From positions 923,330 to 987,329 of the forward strand of contig JANWVY010000002.1 of assembly GCA_025056455.1 (NCBI GenBank): a stretch of DNA of 64,000 nt, in the 5' to 3' direction. Origin of the DNA: Bryobacteraceae bacterium. GTDB lineage: Bacteria; Acidobacteriota; Terriglobia; Bryobacterales; Bryobacteraceae. Positions 8,816 to 17,495 of this stretch are shown here, piece after piece. Below the pieces are notes generated by a model. The model did no database searches. It was not told where the DNA came from and worked only from the letters and a program-made list of their open reading frames with translations. The translations under genes and the position numbers were made by a program. Numbering within the stretch: the first letter of the stretch is position 1; every line of letters begins with the position of its first letter.

Positions 8816-8972
8816 ACGCCGCCTCTCGCCCGCCGCCTTCCGCCGCTCTCCCTCTGCCCTTTCGCGACCCTCCCCCAGCTTTCTGCGGCCGCGCTTCCGC
8901 CCCGCTCTTCGGCCCTTCTTCCGCCCACCAGCCACCCCCCACCCCCTTCCGCCGCCGTTCTCCTTCGTCGGC
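8816..8972. other. Long pyrimidine-rich tract between divergent genes
   Basis: About 155 bases on the plus strand consist mostly of C and T, with runs such as CCTCCCCC and CACCCCCCACCCCC and few purines. It separates the ArsA-like gene from the divergent AhpD-like gene. Frames across it give only Pro/Ser/Leu or Arg/Gly low-complexity peptides, so I do not call a gene. Strongly asymmetric tracts can form unusual DNA structure or fix nucleosome-free, melt-resistant boundaries. Here its role is unknown. Confidence 0.55.
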
Positions 8973-9027
8973 CCCAACGCCACGCTGGGCCCACACGTTT
9001 GTTGCAACTAACACAGATACTAGTCTT

Positions 9028-9417
9028 ATGACTCACCTAATCGAATACCAAGATGCAAGCCCAGAAATTCGCGCTGTGTACGATGACATCATGGCAACCC
9101 GCAAAACCGATTACATCAACAACCTTTGGAAAGCACTTGCCAATCACCCGCCAACACTGCGTAAAACATGGGAGCACGTCAAATCCATCATGGGTGAACC
9201 CGGCCTCATTGATCCCTTAACGCGCGAACTCATCTATATCGCCGTTAGCGTCACCAACAATTGCCAGTACTGCATCGGCACCCATTCCGCAGCGGCGCGG
9301 GACAAGGGCATGACCGACGCCATGTTCGGAGAGTTACTTGCCATCGTCGGACTCGCCAATGAAACCAACCGTCTGGCCAACGGCTACAACGTCCCGCTCG
9401 ACGACCGCTACCGCTAA
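9028..9417 (+). CDS. AhpD-like carboxymuconolactone decarboxylase family protein
   Basis: A 129-residue all-helical protein. The redox motif NNCQYCIGTHSAAARDKGM contains the CxxC and following His of AhpD-like members (C-x2-C-x3-H). Proteins with this motif act as peroxidase or thiol-disulfide redox proteins rather than lactone decarboxylases. No peroxiredoxin gene is adjacent, so the partner is unknown. It stands alone, diverging from the ArsA-like operon across the pyrimidine tract, and converges with yjbQ three bases apart. Confidence 0.85.
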   Translation: MTHLIEYQDASPEIRAVYDDIMATRKTDYINNLWKALANHPPTLRKTWEHVKSIMGEPGLIDPLTRELIYIAVSVTNNCQYCIGTHSAAARDKGMTDAMFGELLAIVGLANETNRLANGYNVPLDDRYR

Positions 9418-9420
9418 CTC

Positions 9421-9840
9421 TCACTCCCCCAGCAGATGTAAGGCCACGCTTCGCCGGTGAGGCGCCCTCCGGTGTTCAAACACATAAATCCCTTGCCAGG
9501 TCCCTAAAGCCAGTTTGCCCCCAATCACCGGAATCGATAGCTGGGACATGGTAAGAGCAGCGCGGATATGTGCCGGCATGTCATCAGGCCCCTCAATCGT
9601 ATGACGGTAGAGCCGCGGATTGTCCGGCGCTAGCTTCTCAAAAAAATCCGCCAAATCAAGTACAACGTCGGGATCTGCGTTCTCCTGAATCGTCAACGAA
9701 GCGGAGGTGTGCTGCAGAAACACAGTGAGTAGGCCAGTCTGCAGTGCGCACTGCTTCACCCACCGCTCAATTTCTACCGTGCAAGGGTACAATCCCTTGC
9801 CACGCGTTTGCACGTCAATACGGTGAGTGAACTGCTTCAT
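9421..9840 (-). CDS. YjbQ/UPF0047 family protein
   Basis: A 139-residue single-domain protein. The conserved block FLQHTSASLTIQENADPDV and the following HTIEGPDDMPAHI and GTWQGIYVFEHR motifs are diagnostic of UPF0047. The E. coli member has weak thiamine-phosphate synthase activity and the name secondary thiamine-phosphate synthase is in use, though the physiological role is unsettled. It begins six bases after glmS ends on the same strand, so it is probably co-transcribed with glmS. No thiamine genes are nearby. Confidence 0.9.
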   Translation of the reverse strand: MKQFTHRIDVQTRGKGLYPCTVEIERWVKQCALQTGLLTVFLQHTSASLTIQENADPDVVLDLADFFEKLAPDNPRLYRHTIEGPDDMPAHIRAALTMSQLSIPVIGGKLALGTWQGIYVFEHRRAPHRRSVALHLLGE

Positions 9841-9846
9841 GGCCTC

Positions 9847-11703
9847 TTACTCGACCGTGACGCTCTTTGCCAGATTCCGCGGCTGGTCCACATCACAGCC
9901 GCGCCTTACCGCAATCTGGTAGGCCAGCAGTTGGAGAGGAACAATTTCCAGAATTGGCAGCAGCAGCTCGTCGGTCGGCGGCACCCAAATAACGTGATCA
10001 GCCAGCTTGTCAATCTCCGCTTCCCCCTCACAGGCAACCGCGAGAACGAGCCCCCCTCGCGCTTTCACCTCTTGAATATTGGACAGCGTCTTTTCGAATA
10101 ACACCTGGCTACTCGCAGAATTCGGATCCCGCGTGGCGATCACCACCACAGGCAAATTCTCGTCAATCAGCGCGTTGGGGCCGTGTTTCATCTCGCCTGC
10201 CGGGTAACCCTCAGCGTGAATATAGGAAATCTCCTTGAGCTTGAGCGCCCCCTCAAGCGCAATCGGATAATGAATCCCGCGGCCTAGAAACAGGAAATCC
10301 GTCGCCCGGAAAAGACGTTTTTCGAGATCTTCGCGCACCGGATCAGTGGACAACAAATGCTCGAGTTTTCCCGGAATCCGCAGTAGCTCCTGGCTAAAAG
10401 CGCTCGATAGCTCCGCCGATAACTTCCCCCGCACCTGCCCCAGATACAAAGCCAGAATCGCCAGCGCTGTGAGCTGCGCTGTAAAGGCCTTCGTCGAAGC
10501 GACCCCAATCTCGGGCCCGGCGTGCGTCAGCAAACACCCCGCCGCCTCGCGCGTGATCATCGAGCCCAAAACATTGCAGATGGCCAATGTTTTTGACCCC
10601 TTTTGCTTGGCCTCGCGCTGCGCCGCAAGCGTATCTGCCGTCTCCCCAGACTGCGAAATCACCACCGTCAGCGTGTTGCTGTCCACAATCGGATCGCGGT
10701 AGCGGAACTCACTCCCATAATCGACCTCAACGGGAATCCGCGCCAGCCGTTCAATCATGAACTTGCCCGCCAACGCCGCATGCCAGCTCGTGCCGCAGGC
10801 CACAATTCGAATGTCTCGAAAGCTCTGAAACTCCTTCGGGCTAATGTCCATCTCGTCCATGAACACCCGGCCCGTCTCCTGCCCCACCCTCCCCAACATG
10901 GTGTCGCGAACGGCGCGCGGCTGCTCGAAAATTTCCTTCAGCATGAAATGCTTGTAGCCGCCTTTTTCCGCCATGATGGGATCCCATAAAATGTGCGTCA
11001 CCTGACGGCGAACCGGTCTTCCGTGAAAGTCCATCAGGTTTACACCCTCTCGCGTCAAAACCGCCATGTCCCCATCGGACAGGAAAAACATATCGCGAGT
11101 GTGATTGAGTAAAGCCGGCACGTCAGAAGCCACAAAATACTCGTTCTCCCCCAGCCCGATCACTACCGGTGGCCCAGAACGCGCAGCCACAATTTTGTTT
11201 GGGCTCGACTTTGCCATGATTGCCAGCGCAAATACGCCTGTGATCTCGCGACAGGCCTTCGCTACCGCATCCTCGAGGTTCGACCCGTTGTAGTAGCTCG
11301 AAACTAAATGTGCGATCACCTCCGTATCGGTTTCGCTCGTGAAGTAGTGGCCCTGCGATTCTAAGCGTCGCTTGAGCGCGAGATAGTTCTCTACAATGCC
11401 GTTGTGCACAACCACAATGTCACCCTTGCCATCCCGGTGTGGGTGTGCATTCTCTTCCGTCGGTCGGCCGTGCGTTGCCCACCGGGTATGCCCAATCCCA
11501 AAGCAGCCATCCACCGGTTGAGTTCGAATCGCCTCTTCTAGGTTCCTCAGCTTGCCGGAAGCCCTGCGCACCACCAAATCCCCGTTGGGATCCACAACCG
11601 CCAAACCCGCCGAATCATATCCCCGGTACTCCAATCGCCGCAGTCCATCCAAAATGATCGGAACTGCTTTGCGGTGGCCGATGTAGCCCATAATCCCGCA
11701 CAT
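9847..11703 (-). CDS. glmS: Glutamine--fructose-6-phosphate aminotransferase (isomerising)
   Basis: Makes glucosamine-6-phosphate from fructose-6-phosphate and glutamine, the first step to UDP-GlcNAc for peptidoglycan. Cys2 of [10 protein letters not shown] is the glutaminase nucleophile. Two SIS domains follow ([12 protein letters not shown]; the second around [11 protein letters not shown]), and the C-terminal NLAKSVTVE contains the sugar-binding lysine. The 618 residues match the family. A purine-rich GGGAGGGAAAGAG precedes the ATG. Only about 40 bases separate the start from an upstream terminator, leaving no room for a glmS ribozyme, so control by GlcN6P through that route can be excluded here. 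Confidence 0.97.
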   Translation of the reverse strand: MCGIMGYIGHRKAVPIILDGLRRLEYRGYDSAGLAVVDPNGDLVVRRASGKLRNLEEAIRTQPVDGCFGIGHTRWATHGRPTEENAHPHRDGKGDIVVVHNGIVENYLALKRRLESQGHYFTSETDTEVIAHLVSSYYNGSNLEDAVAKACREITGVFALAIMAKSSPNKIVAARSGPPVVIGLGENEYFVASDVPALLNHTRDMFFLSDGDMAVLTREGVNLMDFHGRPVRRQVTHILWDPIMAEKGGYKHFMLKEIFEQPRAVRDTMLGRVGQETGRVFMDEMDISPKEFQSFRDIRIVACGTSWHAALAGKFMIERLARIPVEVDYGSEFRYRDPIVDSNTLTVVISQSGETADTLAAQREAKQKGSKTLAICNVLGSMITREAAGCLLTHAGPEIGVASTKAFTAQLTALAILALYLGQVRGKLSAELSSAFSQELLRIPGKLEHLLSTDPVREDLEKRLFRATDFLFLGRGIHYPIALEGALKLKEISYIHAEGYPAGEMKHGPNALIDENLPVVVIATRDPNSASSQVLFEKTLSNIQEVKARGGLVLAVACEGEAEIDKLADHVIWVPPTDELLLPILEIVPLQLLAYQIAVRRGCDVDQPRNLAKSVTVE

Positions 11704-11745
11704 CGTCTCTTTCCCTCCCAGCTGTATGCTTCACCCTTATGGTGC

Positions 11746-11770
11746 AAAAATCCCCACCGGCTGGGGATTT
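11746..11770 (-). terminator. Rho-independent terminator after the secreted regulatory-domain gene
   Basis: On the minus strand an 8-bp stem AAATCCCC/GGGGATTT encloses a 7-base loop and is followed by TTTTT-GC. It lies 37 bases beyond the stop of the gene at 11807-12184 and before glmS, so it separates the tricorn-like transcript from glmS. Confidence 0.75.
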
Positions 11771-11806
11771 AACCTTCGTTGGTCTCGAATTGAGAAACCA
11801 GTACTG

Positions 11807-12184
11807 CTACTGATGCACAGAGTACTGCGCCTGTGGCGGGTTCAGTTTGATGGTGATCGTTTTCTCTTCCTCGTTTACGTCGAAAATTTCACCAAATGTT
11901 TGATAGCCTTTCGCTATCACCTGAATCCGCACTTTGCCTTGCGGTACTGGCGGCAGTTTCGCGATGCCCTCTTGATTGGTTCGAGTTTCCCAGTGCGTTC
12001 GAATCTTCTTACCAAACTTCGCAATCGAACGCCCCTCTACAAAATCAACCACAACGCTAGCCCGCTCAATCGGGCGCTCCTTCTGGGTTAAAACTTCAAC
12101 CCGCAACGCGGTCATCGGCGGATCGGCGATCGCAGGAATGCAGGTTATCAGACTTGCAAAAAGAGGCATCCAGCGACGTTTCAT
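11807..12184 (-). CDS. Secreted protein with a carboxypeptidase-regulatory-like (Ig-type) domain
   Basis: A 125-residue protein from the ATG at 12184, with a basic, hydrophobic signal peptide (MKRRWMPLFASLITCIPAIA). The rest is one beta-sandwich of the CarboxypepD_reg/CNA-B type: conserved features are the beta strands around VEVLTQKERPIERASVVV, the TNQEGIAKLPPVPQGKVRIQVIAKGY block, and a final strand TITIKL. Such domains usually sit on larger secreted proteins or receptors; here the domain is free. It follows the tricorn-like gene by seven bases, so the pair is probably one transcript ending at the hairpin at 11746-11770. Confidence 0.75.
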   Translation of the reverse strand: MKRRWMPLFASLITCIPAIADPPMTALRVEVLTQKERPIERASVVVDFVEGRSIAKFGKKIRTHWETRTNQEGIAKLPPVPQGKVRIQVIAKGYQTFGEIFDVNEEEKTITIKLNPPQAQYSVHQ

Positions 12185-12191
12185 GCTCCCA

Positions 12192-15100
12192 TTATTGCAG
12201 GTTGGAACTTTGCGAAGGCCGCCCTCGCCCCGTCTCAATCTGCTGCAACAACTCGCGCACCGCCGTCTCCAGTTGGATGTCCTGACCGGTGTAGCTCTCC
12301 CCTAAAGGTCGCTGCACAGGCACGTCCACAGGTCGCGGATGCATTTCCATTAATTGCCCGTCGTTATCAAACACCTTCGTCCGAGGCAGCCGTAAAGTCG
12401 AACCATCCACCAGCTCATAATTCGCCGTGTAAACAATCCAACCCGCCGTCGGCTCCCCCACCACCTTGCCCAACCGCAACCGCCTGTAACCCTCCGAAAA
12501 GTCTTCCGCATCCGATAGCGAGTGTTGATTTGTTATCAGAATTGTCGGCAACTCAAGTGCTCGTTGCCCTAGGACGGAACGCGCTGGCGTCGGCGCACGC
12601 CCGCGTTCCTGAAAGGTGAGATACCCGCGGCGGGCAAAAACATCCAGCACGTAAGCGTTCACAAAACCTCCGCTGTTGTTGCGGATGTCTACTACGACGC
12701 CTTCTTTGGCGTGGTTGTCGGCATCCAGATCTAAGTACAGCCGCGTCAGCGACTCTGCACTCATGTCCGGAATGTGCACATAGCCGAGTTTGCCCCCGCT
12801 CCAGCGCTCCACCAGGCCCCGCCTCTCTTCTACCCAAGCCCGGTACCGCAACCGCTTCACCTCTGCCAGGCTCACCGCTCGCAGCGAAACCTTACGCCCT
12901 CCTCCAAGCTCAACATCGACTTTCTTACCCTGCTTGTGCTCGAGGAGCGCATCGACGTTGAGACCCGCCTCGAGCTTCTTGCCATCCACAGAGAAAATCA
13001 CATCGCCAGGCTTGACGCCCGCCAATGCCGCTGGCCCCAGTGGGACTACCTCGGCTACAACGAACTGGCCCTTCGATTCGTAAGCCACCGCATCAAAAAC
13101 AAGTCCCAGATACCCCACAGAAGTCGCCTCTCTCGCGGCTCGGGAAATCCCCAAGTGCGAGGCGTTCAATTCCCCAAACATGAGATTCAGACAGCGATAC
13201 AACTCAGCTGGCGTGCGTGAACCCGCCACCAAAGGCGCATACTGCGCCCGCAACGCCGTCCAATCGACCCCATTGAATCTCTCATCAAAAAAATGATCTC
13301 GCTGGTAATGCCAGGCTTGATTGAAGACCGCTCGTTTTTGCTCGTGAAAGTCAATGTCCATTTGCGCCGTCAGAGTGAGGGCGCGCGGCGATCGTGTTTC
13401 GAGCGCTAATGCTTGCACTCGCCCCTGTTCAAGATAAAACACCTCTTTGCCACCGCCAGCAAATTGCGCATGAGATTTCCGCCCAGAGGTCGAAGTCAAC
13501 TGCCGCGCCACCACGGGCTCGCTTGCCAATTCATCGAGCGAATACGCATAAAGGTTGCTCCGCCCCGCGCTGTTGGCCGTTAACAACACTTCCCGGCCGT
13601 CCTTACTGATTTCAAAATCATCCACATCGAGCCCCGTGGCCAACATCGTTACCCGCGACCGGATTCCCTCCACCTGAATCGACACCACCGGCGCAACGCT
13701 CTTCTCACTTGGTGGCTGGAACAGCTCCCAAAACCGCATCTCGCCCGGAACCGGTGCCTTAGGCACCAAATCCACCCTCGCTAGTTGCGTGCTCTCCGTG
13801 CGCTGCCCGGTCGAACAATAAATCCGCCTCCCGTCAGGACTCCACTGCACCACACGCATCGAGCCGTTGGCAAAATAGGTTACCTGATGAGCTTTTCCCC
13901 CAGCCGCCGGCGCCACCATCACGTTGACAAAGCCGCGAGCCCCGCGGGAGGCATACGCAATCCATTGCGAATCCGGCGACCAGGCCACACTTTTGACCGA
14001 AATCAAGGGCTGGCGCCCTACCTCAGCAACCGCTACTTGGCGGGCTTGCTGGGTCTCTAGATCGTAGCTCCAAACACCCTGCCCGCCCCGCAAAAAACTG
14101 ATCTTCTTCCCATCGGGCGAAAACCGCGGCGCCGCATCCGCCTGTTCGCTATTGGTCAGCCGCGTCTCTCGCTGCGATGCGAAATCATACAAAAATACAT
14201 GTTCGGGGCCATCTCGATCCGAAACATAAACGATTGACTTGCTGTCGGGCGACCAGGAGACCTGCATCTCATTGGCGTGCGTCGCCGTCACCCGGATCGC
14301 CTCTCCCCCAGTCTGCACCGGTGCCGCAAAAATTTCTCCCCGCACCACAAACACAAGCTTTTTCCCATCCGGTGCAACCGCTAGTTCGGTAAAATCACCG
14401 CTCAGCCTTTCGTGGGTGACGGCGCTCTCCGAAGCGGCGCCCCGCAGTTGGATAGGAACTAGCGTCGCCTTCGTCGAATTCGTCTCTAATTTCCAGATTT
14501 GAAAATTCCGTTCAAACACAATCAGCCGTCCATCGGCGGAAATCGAGGGCCAGAGCACTCGGCCATCGGTAAAATTCGTCACAGCGCGCGAAGTGCCCCC
14601 GATCGGCTGCCTCCAGATGTTCTCTACTCCCGTCCGGTCCGACACGAAAAATATCGATTTGCCGTCCGCTGACCACATCGGCCAGATCTCCTTCGCCCCG
14701 CCATCCGTCAGCCGCTCATAGGACCGCTTCGGTCCTAGCCGCAACAAGTGGATTTCGCTAATGTCGAGATGGCTGTGCCCCTTCCGCCACCATTGCGAAG
14801 ACGCGATTCCTCGCGCATTAAATGCCAGCATGGAGCCGTCGGGAGATGGCGCAGCGAAATACTCATTGAGATAACGATCCGCAGAAACTGCCATGGGCGT
14901 GCCCCCAGTTGAGCGTACGCGGTAAATGTCATTCATCGACGCTAAGTCCGACGCCGAATGATGGAAGTAGATCCACTGTCCATCCCGCGACCACCCATCG
15001 AGCTGCTCTCGTCCGTCACCGAAAGTCAGTCTCTGAAGTGCACCGGTTTCGAGTGAAACAACATAAATATCCCCACCACCAGTGCGGTTAGAGACAAAAG

Positions 15101-15341
15101 CCAGGCGCTTGCCATCCGGTGAGTACAGCGGCCGCGATTCCTCGGCAGGATGCGAGACAAATAACGTCGCTTCACCCCCGCTCGCCCCAACCTTCCAGAT
15201 GTCCCCAGCCGAAACAAATGCGATCTCCTTTCGATCGGGCGAGACCGCAGGCTCAGAGAGAGGAGATCTTACCGTCTGACCCCATACTGCATCGCACCAC
15301 ACCAAAAAACAAAAAAAAGCAGCCCCAGCAAGGCGGTCCAT
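12192..15341 (-). CDS. Tricorn-type protease homologue, exported
   Basis: A 1049-residue protein. The N terminus MDRLAGAAFFCFLVWC looks like a signal peptide, chosen over the frame start at 15392 because the extra 17 residues are hydrophilic and lack a ribosome site. About 650 residues of TolB/WD40-like blades follow (repeated SPDGKRLAFVS-type units). Then come a PDZ domain (VVPLGPAALAGVKPGDVIFSVDG) and a C-terminal S41 domain. The catalytic serine lies in NQHSLSDAEDF, about 105 residues from the end, after VVDIRNNSGG. In archaea tricorn degrades oligopeptides in the cytosol; the signal peptide here implies a periplasmic or secreted peptidase. Confidence 0.93.
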   Translation of the reverse strand: MDRLAGAAFFCFLVWCDAVWGQTVRSPLSEPAVSPDRKEIAFVSAGDIWKVGASGGEATLFVSHPAEESRPLYSPDGKRLAFVSNRTGGGDIYVVSLETGALQRLTFGDGREQLDGWSRDGQWIYFHHSASDLASMNDIYRVRSTGGTPMAVSADRYLNEYFAAPSPDGSMLAFNARGIASSQWWRKGHSHLDISEIHLLRLGPKRSYERLTDGGAKEIWPMWSADGKSIFFVSDRTGVENIWRQPIGGTSRAVTNFTDGRVLWPSISADGRLIVFERNFQIWKLETNSTKATLVPIQLRGAASESAVTHERLSGDFTELAVAPDGKKLVFVVRGEIFAAPVQTGGEAIRVTATHANEMQVSWSPDSKSIVYVSDRDGPEHVFLYDFASQRETRLTNSEQADAAPRFSPDGKKISFLRGGQGVWSYDLETQQARQVAVAEVGRQPLISVKSVAWSPDSQWIAYASRGARGFVNVMVAPAAGGKAHQVTYFANGSMRVVQWSPDGRRIYCSTGQRTESTQLARVDLVPKAPVPGEMRFWELFQPPSEKSVAPVVSIQVEGIRSRVTMLATGLDVDDFEISKDGREVLLTANSAGRSNLYAYSLDELASEPVVARQLTSTSGRKSHAQFAGGGKEVFYLEQGRVQALALETRSPRALTLTAQMDIDFHEQKRAVFNQAWHYQRDHFFDERFNGVDWTALRAQYAPLVAGSRTPAELYRCLNLMFGELNASHLGISRAAREATSVGYLGLVFDAVAYESKGQFVVAEVVPLGPAALAGVKPGDVIFSVDGKKLEAGLNVDALLEHKQGKKVDVELGGGRKVSLRAVSLAEVKRLRYRAWVEERRGLVERWSGGKLGYVHIPDMSAESLTRLYLDLDADNHAKEGVVVDIRNNSGGFVNAYVLDVFARRGYLTFQERGRAPTPARSVLGQRALELPTILITNQHSLSDAEDFSEGYRRLRLGKVVGEPTAGWIVYTANYELVDGSTLRLPRTKVFDNDGQLMEMHPRPVDVPVQRPLGESYTGQDIQLETAVRELLQQIETGRGRPSQSSNLQ

Positions 15342-15413
15342 GGCGTTTCTTTCCCAAGAATCTTTTCTCATTGTATTCGCCCCGAACCCCAAGGGCGTTG
15401 TCCGAGCCGAAAC

Positions 15414-15443
15414 TTCACGCCTCGTGCCGCATCTATTTACAAT
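15414..15443 (+). promoter_or_regulatory. Candidate sigma-70-type promoter for htpX
   Basis: TTCACG (four of six matches to TTGACA) and TACAAT (five of six matches to TATAAT) are separated by 18 bases. The -10 ends 12 bases before the htpX ATG, which would give a very short leader. Called by eye. Confidence 0.4.
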
Positions 15444-15455
15444 GGAATCAGCGCC

Positions 15456-16298
15456 ATGAATAGCTTAAAAACAGTCTTGTTGCTAGGTTTGCTGAGTGGT
15501 TTATTACTGGCGGGGGGTCAAGCCCTGGGCGGTCGCGACGGCTTGGTCATCAGCCTGTTCCTTGCCGTGCTGATGAACTTTTTCAGCTATTTCTTCTCCG
15601 AAAAGATCGCTATCCTTAGCTCTGGCGCTCAGCGAGTCTCTCCCACCGAGCATCCAGAAATCTGGGCGCGCATCGCGCCGATGACGAAACGACTATGTGA
15701 GCGGATGGGTCTTCCCATGCCGAAGCTTTGGGTGATTCCAGAGCATGCCCCGAATGCTTTTGCCACCGGGCGCAATCCGAAACACTCCTCCGTAGCCGTG
15801 ACGGTGGGACTGCTGGAGCTGATGAACGACCGTGAAGTAGAAGCCGTCATCTCCCACGAATTAGGTCACATCTTAAACCGCGATATTCTCATTAGCTCGA
15901 TTGCTGCTACGGTCGGCGCAGCTATCACCTTTTTGGCTCGCTCCGTTATGTTCTTCGGCGGGCGGAGGGACGACGAAGAGAATCACGGCAATTTTTTGGG
16001 CGGCTTGGCCATGGTGATTTTGGCGCCCATCGCCGCCATGCTCATCCAAATGGCTATCTCCCGCACCCGCGAGTACGGAGCCGACGCCGCAGCAGCAAAG
16101 TATATGGGATCACCAGAACCGATGATCTCCGCCCTTCGGCGGCTCGATAGCTTCGCCCGGCAGATCCCCATGGATGTTTCTCCAACTTCCGCGCATATGT
16201 ACATCATCCAGCCGCTCACTGGTGGAAGTCTGATGCGGCTTTTCTCCACCCACCCCTCAACGGAACAACGCATCGCCCACCTACAAAGGTTGCGCTAA
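15456..16298 (+). CDS. htpX: HtpX-type membrane zinc metalloprotease (M48)
   Basis: A 280-residue inner-membrane protease for quality control of misfolded membrane proteins. Two N-terminal helices (about residues 5-22 and 29-46) precede the catalytic domain. The zinc motif HELGH is at 134-138, and the third ligand is the Glu of SRTREYGADAAAA. Two more hydrophobic stretches near residues 148-166 and 178-195 follow the usual HtpX layout, with the active site facing the cytoplasm. Length and motif order agree with the family. The methyltransferase gene begins two bases after its stop, so the two are co-transcribed. Confidence 0.93.
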   Translation: MNSLKTVLLLGLLSGLLLAGGQALGGRDGLVISLFLAVLMNFFSYFFSEKIAILSSGAQRVSPTEHPEIWARIAPMTKRLCERMGLPMPKLWVIPEHAPNAFATGRNPKHSSVAVTVGLLELMNDREVEAVISHELGHILNRDILISSIAATVGAAITFLARSVMFFGGRRDDEENHGNFLGGLAMVILAPIAAMLIQMAISRTREYGADAAAAKYMGSPEPMISALRRLDSFARQIPMDVSPTSAHMYIIQPLTGGSLMRLFSTHPSTEQRIAHLQRLR

Positions 16299-16300
16299 GC

Positions 16301-17470
16301 GTGCCCGAACTGCCCGAAGTTCGCGTCAGCCGCAAGGGCGCTAACCGTATCGCAAGCGGCCATCCCTGGATCTTCTCAAGCGACGTCATCGACCGCGGCT
16401 CCGCCAATCCTGGAGACGCCGTGCGGGTGCTGGAAGCTGCCGGCCGCTGCCTCGGGACCGCACATTACAGCTCAACGTCCCAAATCACCCTCCGCATGCT
16501 CTCCTCTCGCGCCGAAACGATCGATGCCGCTTTCCTCCGCAATCGCATTGCTGCGGCCCAAAAGCACCGCGACCGCGTCGTTGATTCCACCGACGCCTAT
16601 CGCATCGTGTTCAGTGAAGCCGATCACCTCCCGGGGCTCATCGTGGATCGCTACGGCGACTATCTCGTCCTCCAAACTTTGACCCAAGGGATGGACCGCC
16701 TGTTGCCCGAAATCTCTCTTTGTCTTCAAGAACTCTTCTCCCCGCAGGCCCTAATCGCACGCAATGACGCCCCCACACGAAGCAAGGAGAACCTTCCCCA
16801 ACAAGTTACCGTTGTGCAAGGCCAGGCGCCTGAGCGGGTTCAAATCCAAATGAATGGCCTGCGTCTGTGGGTGGACCTGCTGGGCGGGCAAAAAACTGGC
16901 GTCTTTCTCGACCAGAGGGAAAATTACTTGGCTGCGCGGCGCTGGGCTCACGGCGACGCCCTGGATTGCTTCACCTTCACGGGTGGCTTCGCTTTGCATG
17001 TGGCCGCCTGTTGCCGGAGCGTCGAAGCGATCGATTCCTCAGCCGCTGCGCTCGCTCTCGCTGAGGACAACCGCCAGGCCAACTCCCTTGCCAACGTGAG
17101 CTTCCGCGAAGCAAACACCTTCGACGTCCTATCATCCTACGACGGAGCAGGACGTCGCTTCGATTTCATCGTCCTGGATCCACCCGCATTTGCGAAGTCT
17201 CGCCAGCATCTCGACGCCGCCTTCCGGGCTTATAAGGAAATCAATCTTCGAGCCTTACGCTTGCTTCGCGCTGGAGGCATTCTCCTCAGTTGCTCCTGCT
17301 CCCACCATGTGCTCGAGGCGGACTTGTTGAGCATCGTCGCCGAGGCCGCTCTCGATGCGCGCAAGCAAGTCCGTATCCTGGAGCGTCGGACTCAAAGTCT
17401 CGACCACCCGGTCCTGCTGACCGTCCCAGAAACTCTTTATCTCAAATGCTTGATCCTCCAAGTGCTCTGA
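16301..17470 (+). CDS. Class I rRNA large-subunit methyltransferase, RlmI-like
   Basis: A 389-residue SAM-dependent m5C-type methyltransferase. An N-terminal PUA-like RNA-binding domain (ANRIASGHPWIFSSDV) and a linker precede the Rossmann domain with motif I (CFTFTGGFALHVA) and the DPPAFAKS catalytic motif. A Cys-rich CSCSHHV motif supplies the nucleophile region. RlmI of E. coli methylates 23S rRNA C1962; the domain order matches, but the exact target is not provable from sequence. The GTG start lies two bases after the htpX stop. It converges with the degenerate GGDEF gene 25 bases away without a visible terminator. Confidence 0.88.
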   Translation: MPELPEVRVSRKGANRIASGHPWIFSSDVIDRGSANPGDAVRVLEAAGRCLGTAHYSSTSQITLRMLSSRAETIDAAFLRNRIAAAQKHRDRVVDSTDAYRIVFSEADHLPGLIVDRYGDYLVLQTLTQGMDRLLPEISLCLQELFSPQALIARNDAPTRSKENLPQQVTVVQGQAPERVQIQMNGLRLWVDLLGGQKTGVFLDQRENYLAARRWAHGDALDCFTFTGGFALHVAACCRSVEAIDSSAAALALAEDNRQANSLANVSFREANTFDVLSSYDGAGRRFDFIVLDPPAFAKSRQHLDAAFRAYKEINLRALRLLRAGGILLSCSCSHHVLEADLLSIVAEAALDARKQVRILERRTQSLDHPVLLTVPETLYLKCLILQVL

Positions 17471-17495
17471 TGTGCACCGAGAAGGAAGCGGAAAA

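Noticed and set aside
8762-9036. Several open frames inside the pyrimidine tract
   Set aside because: They give only Gly/Arg or Pro/Ser repeats; a composition effect.
11704-11806. Possible glmS ribozyme upstream of glmS
   Set aside because: The gap is only about 100 bases and already holds a terminator hairpin. No catalytic core motif was seen.
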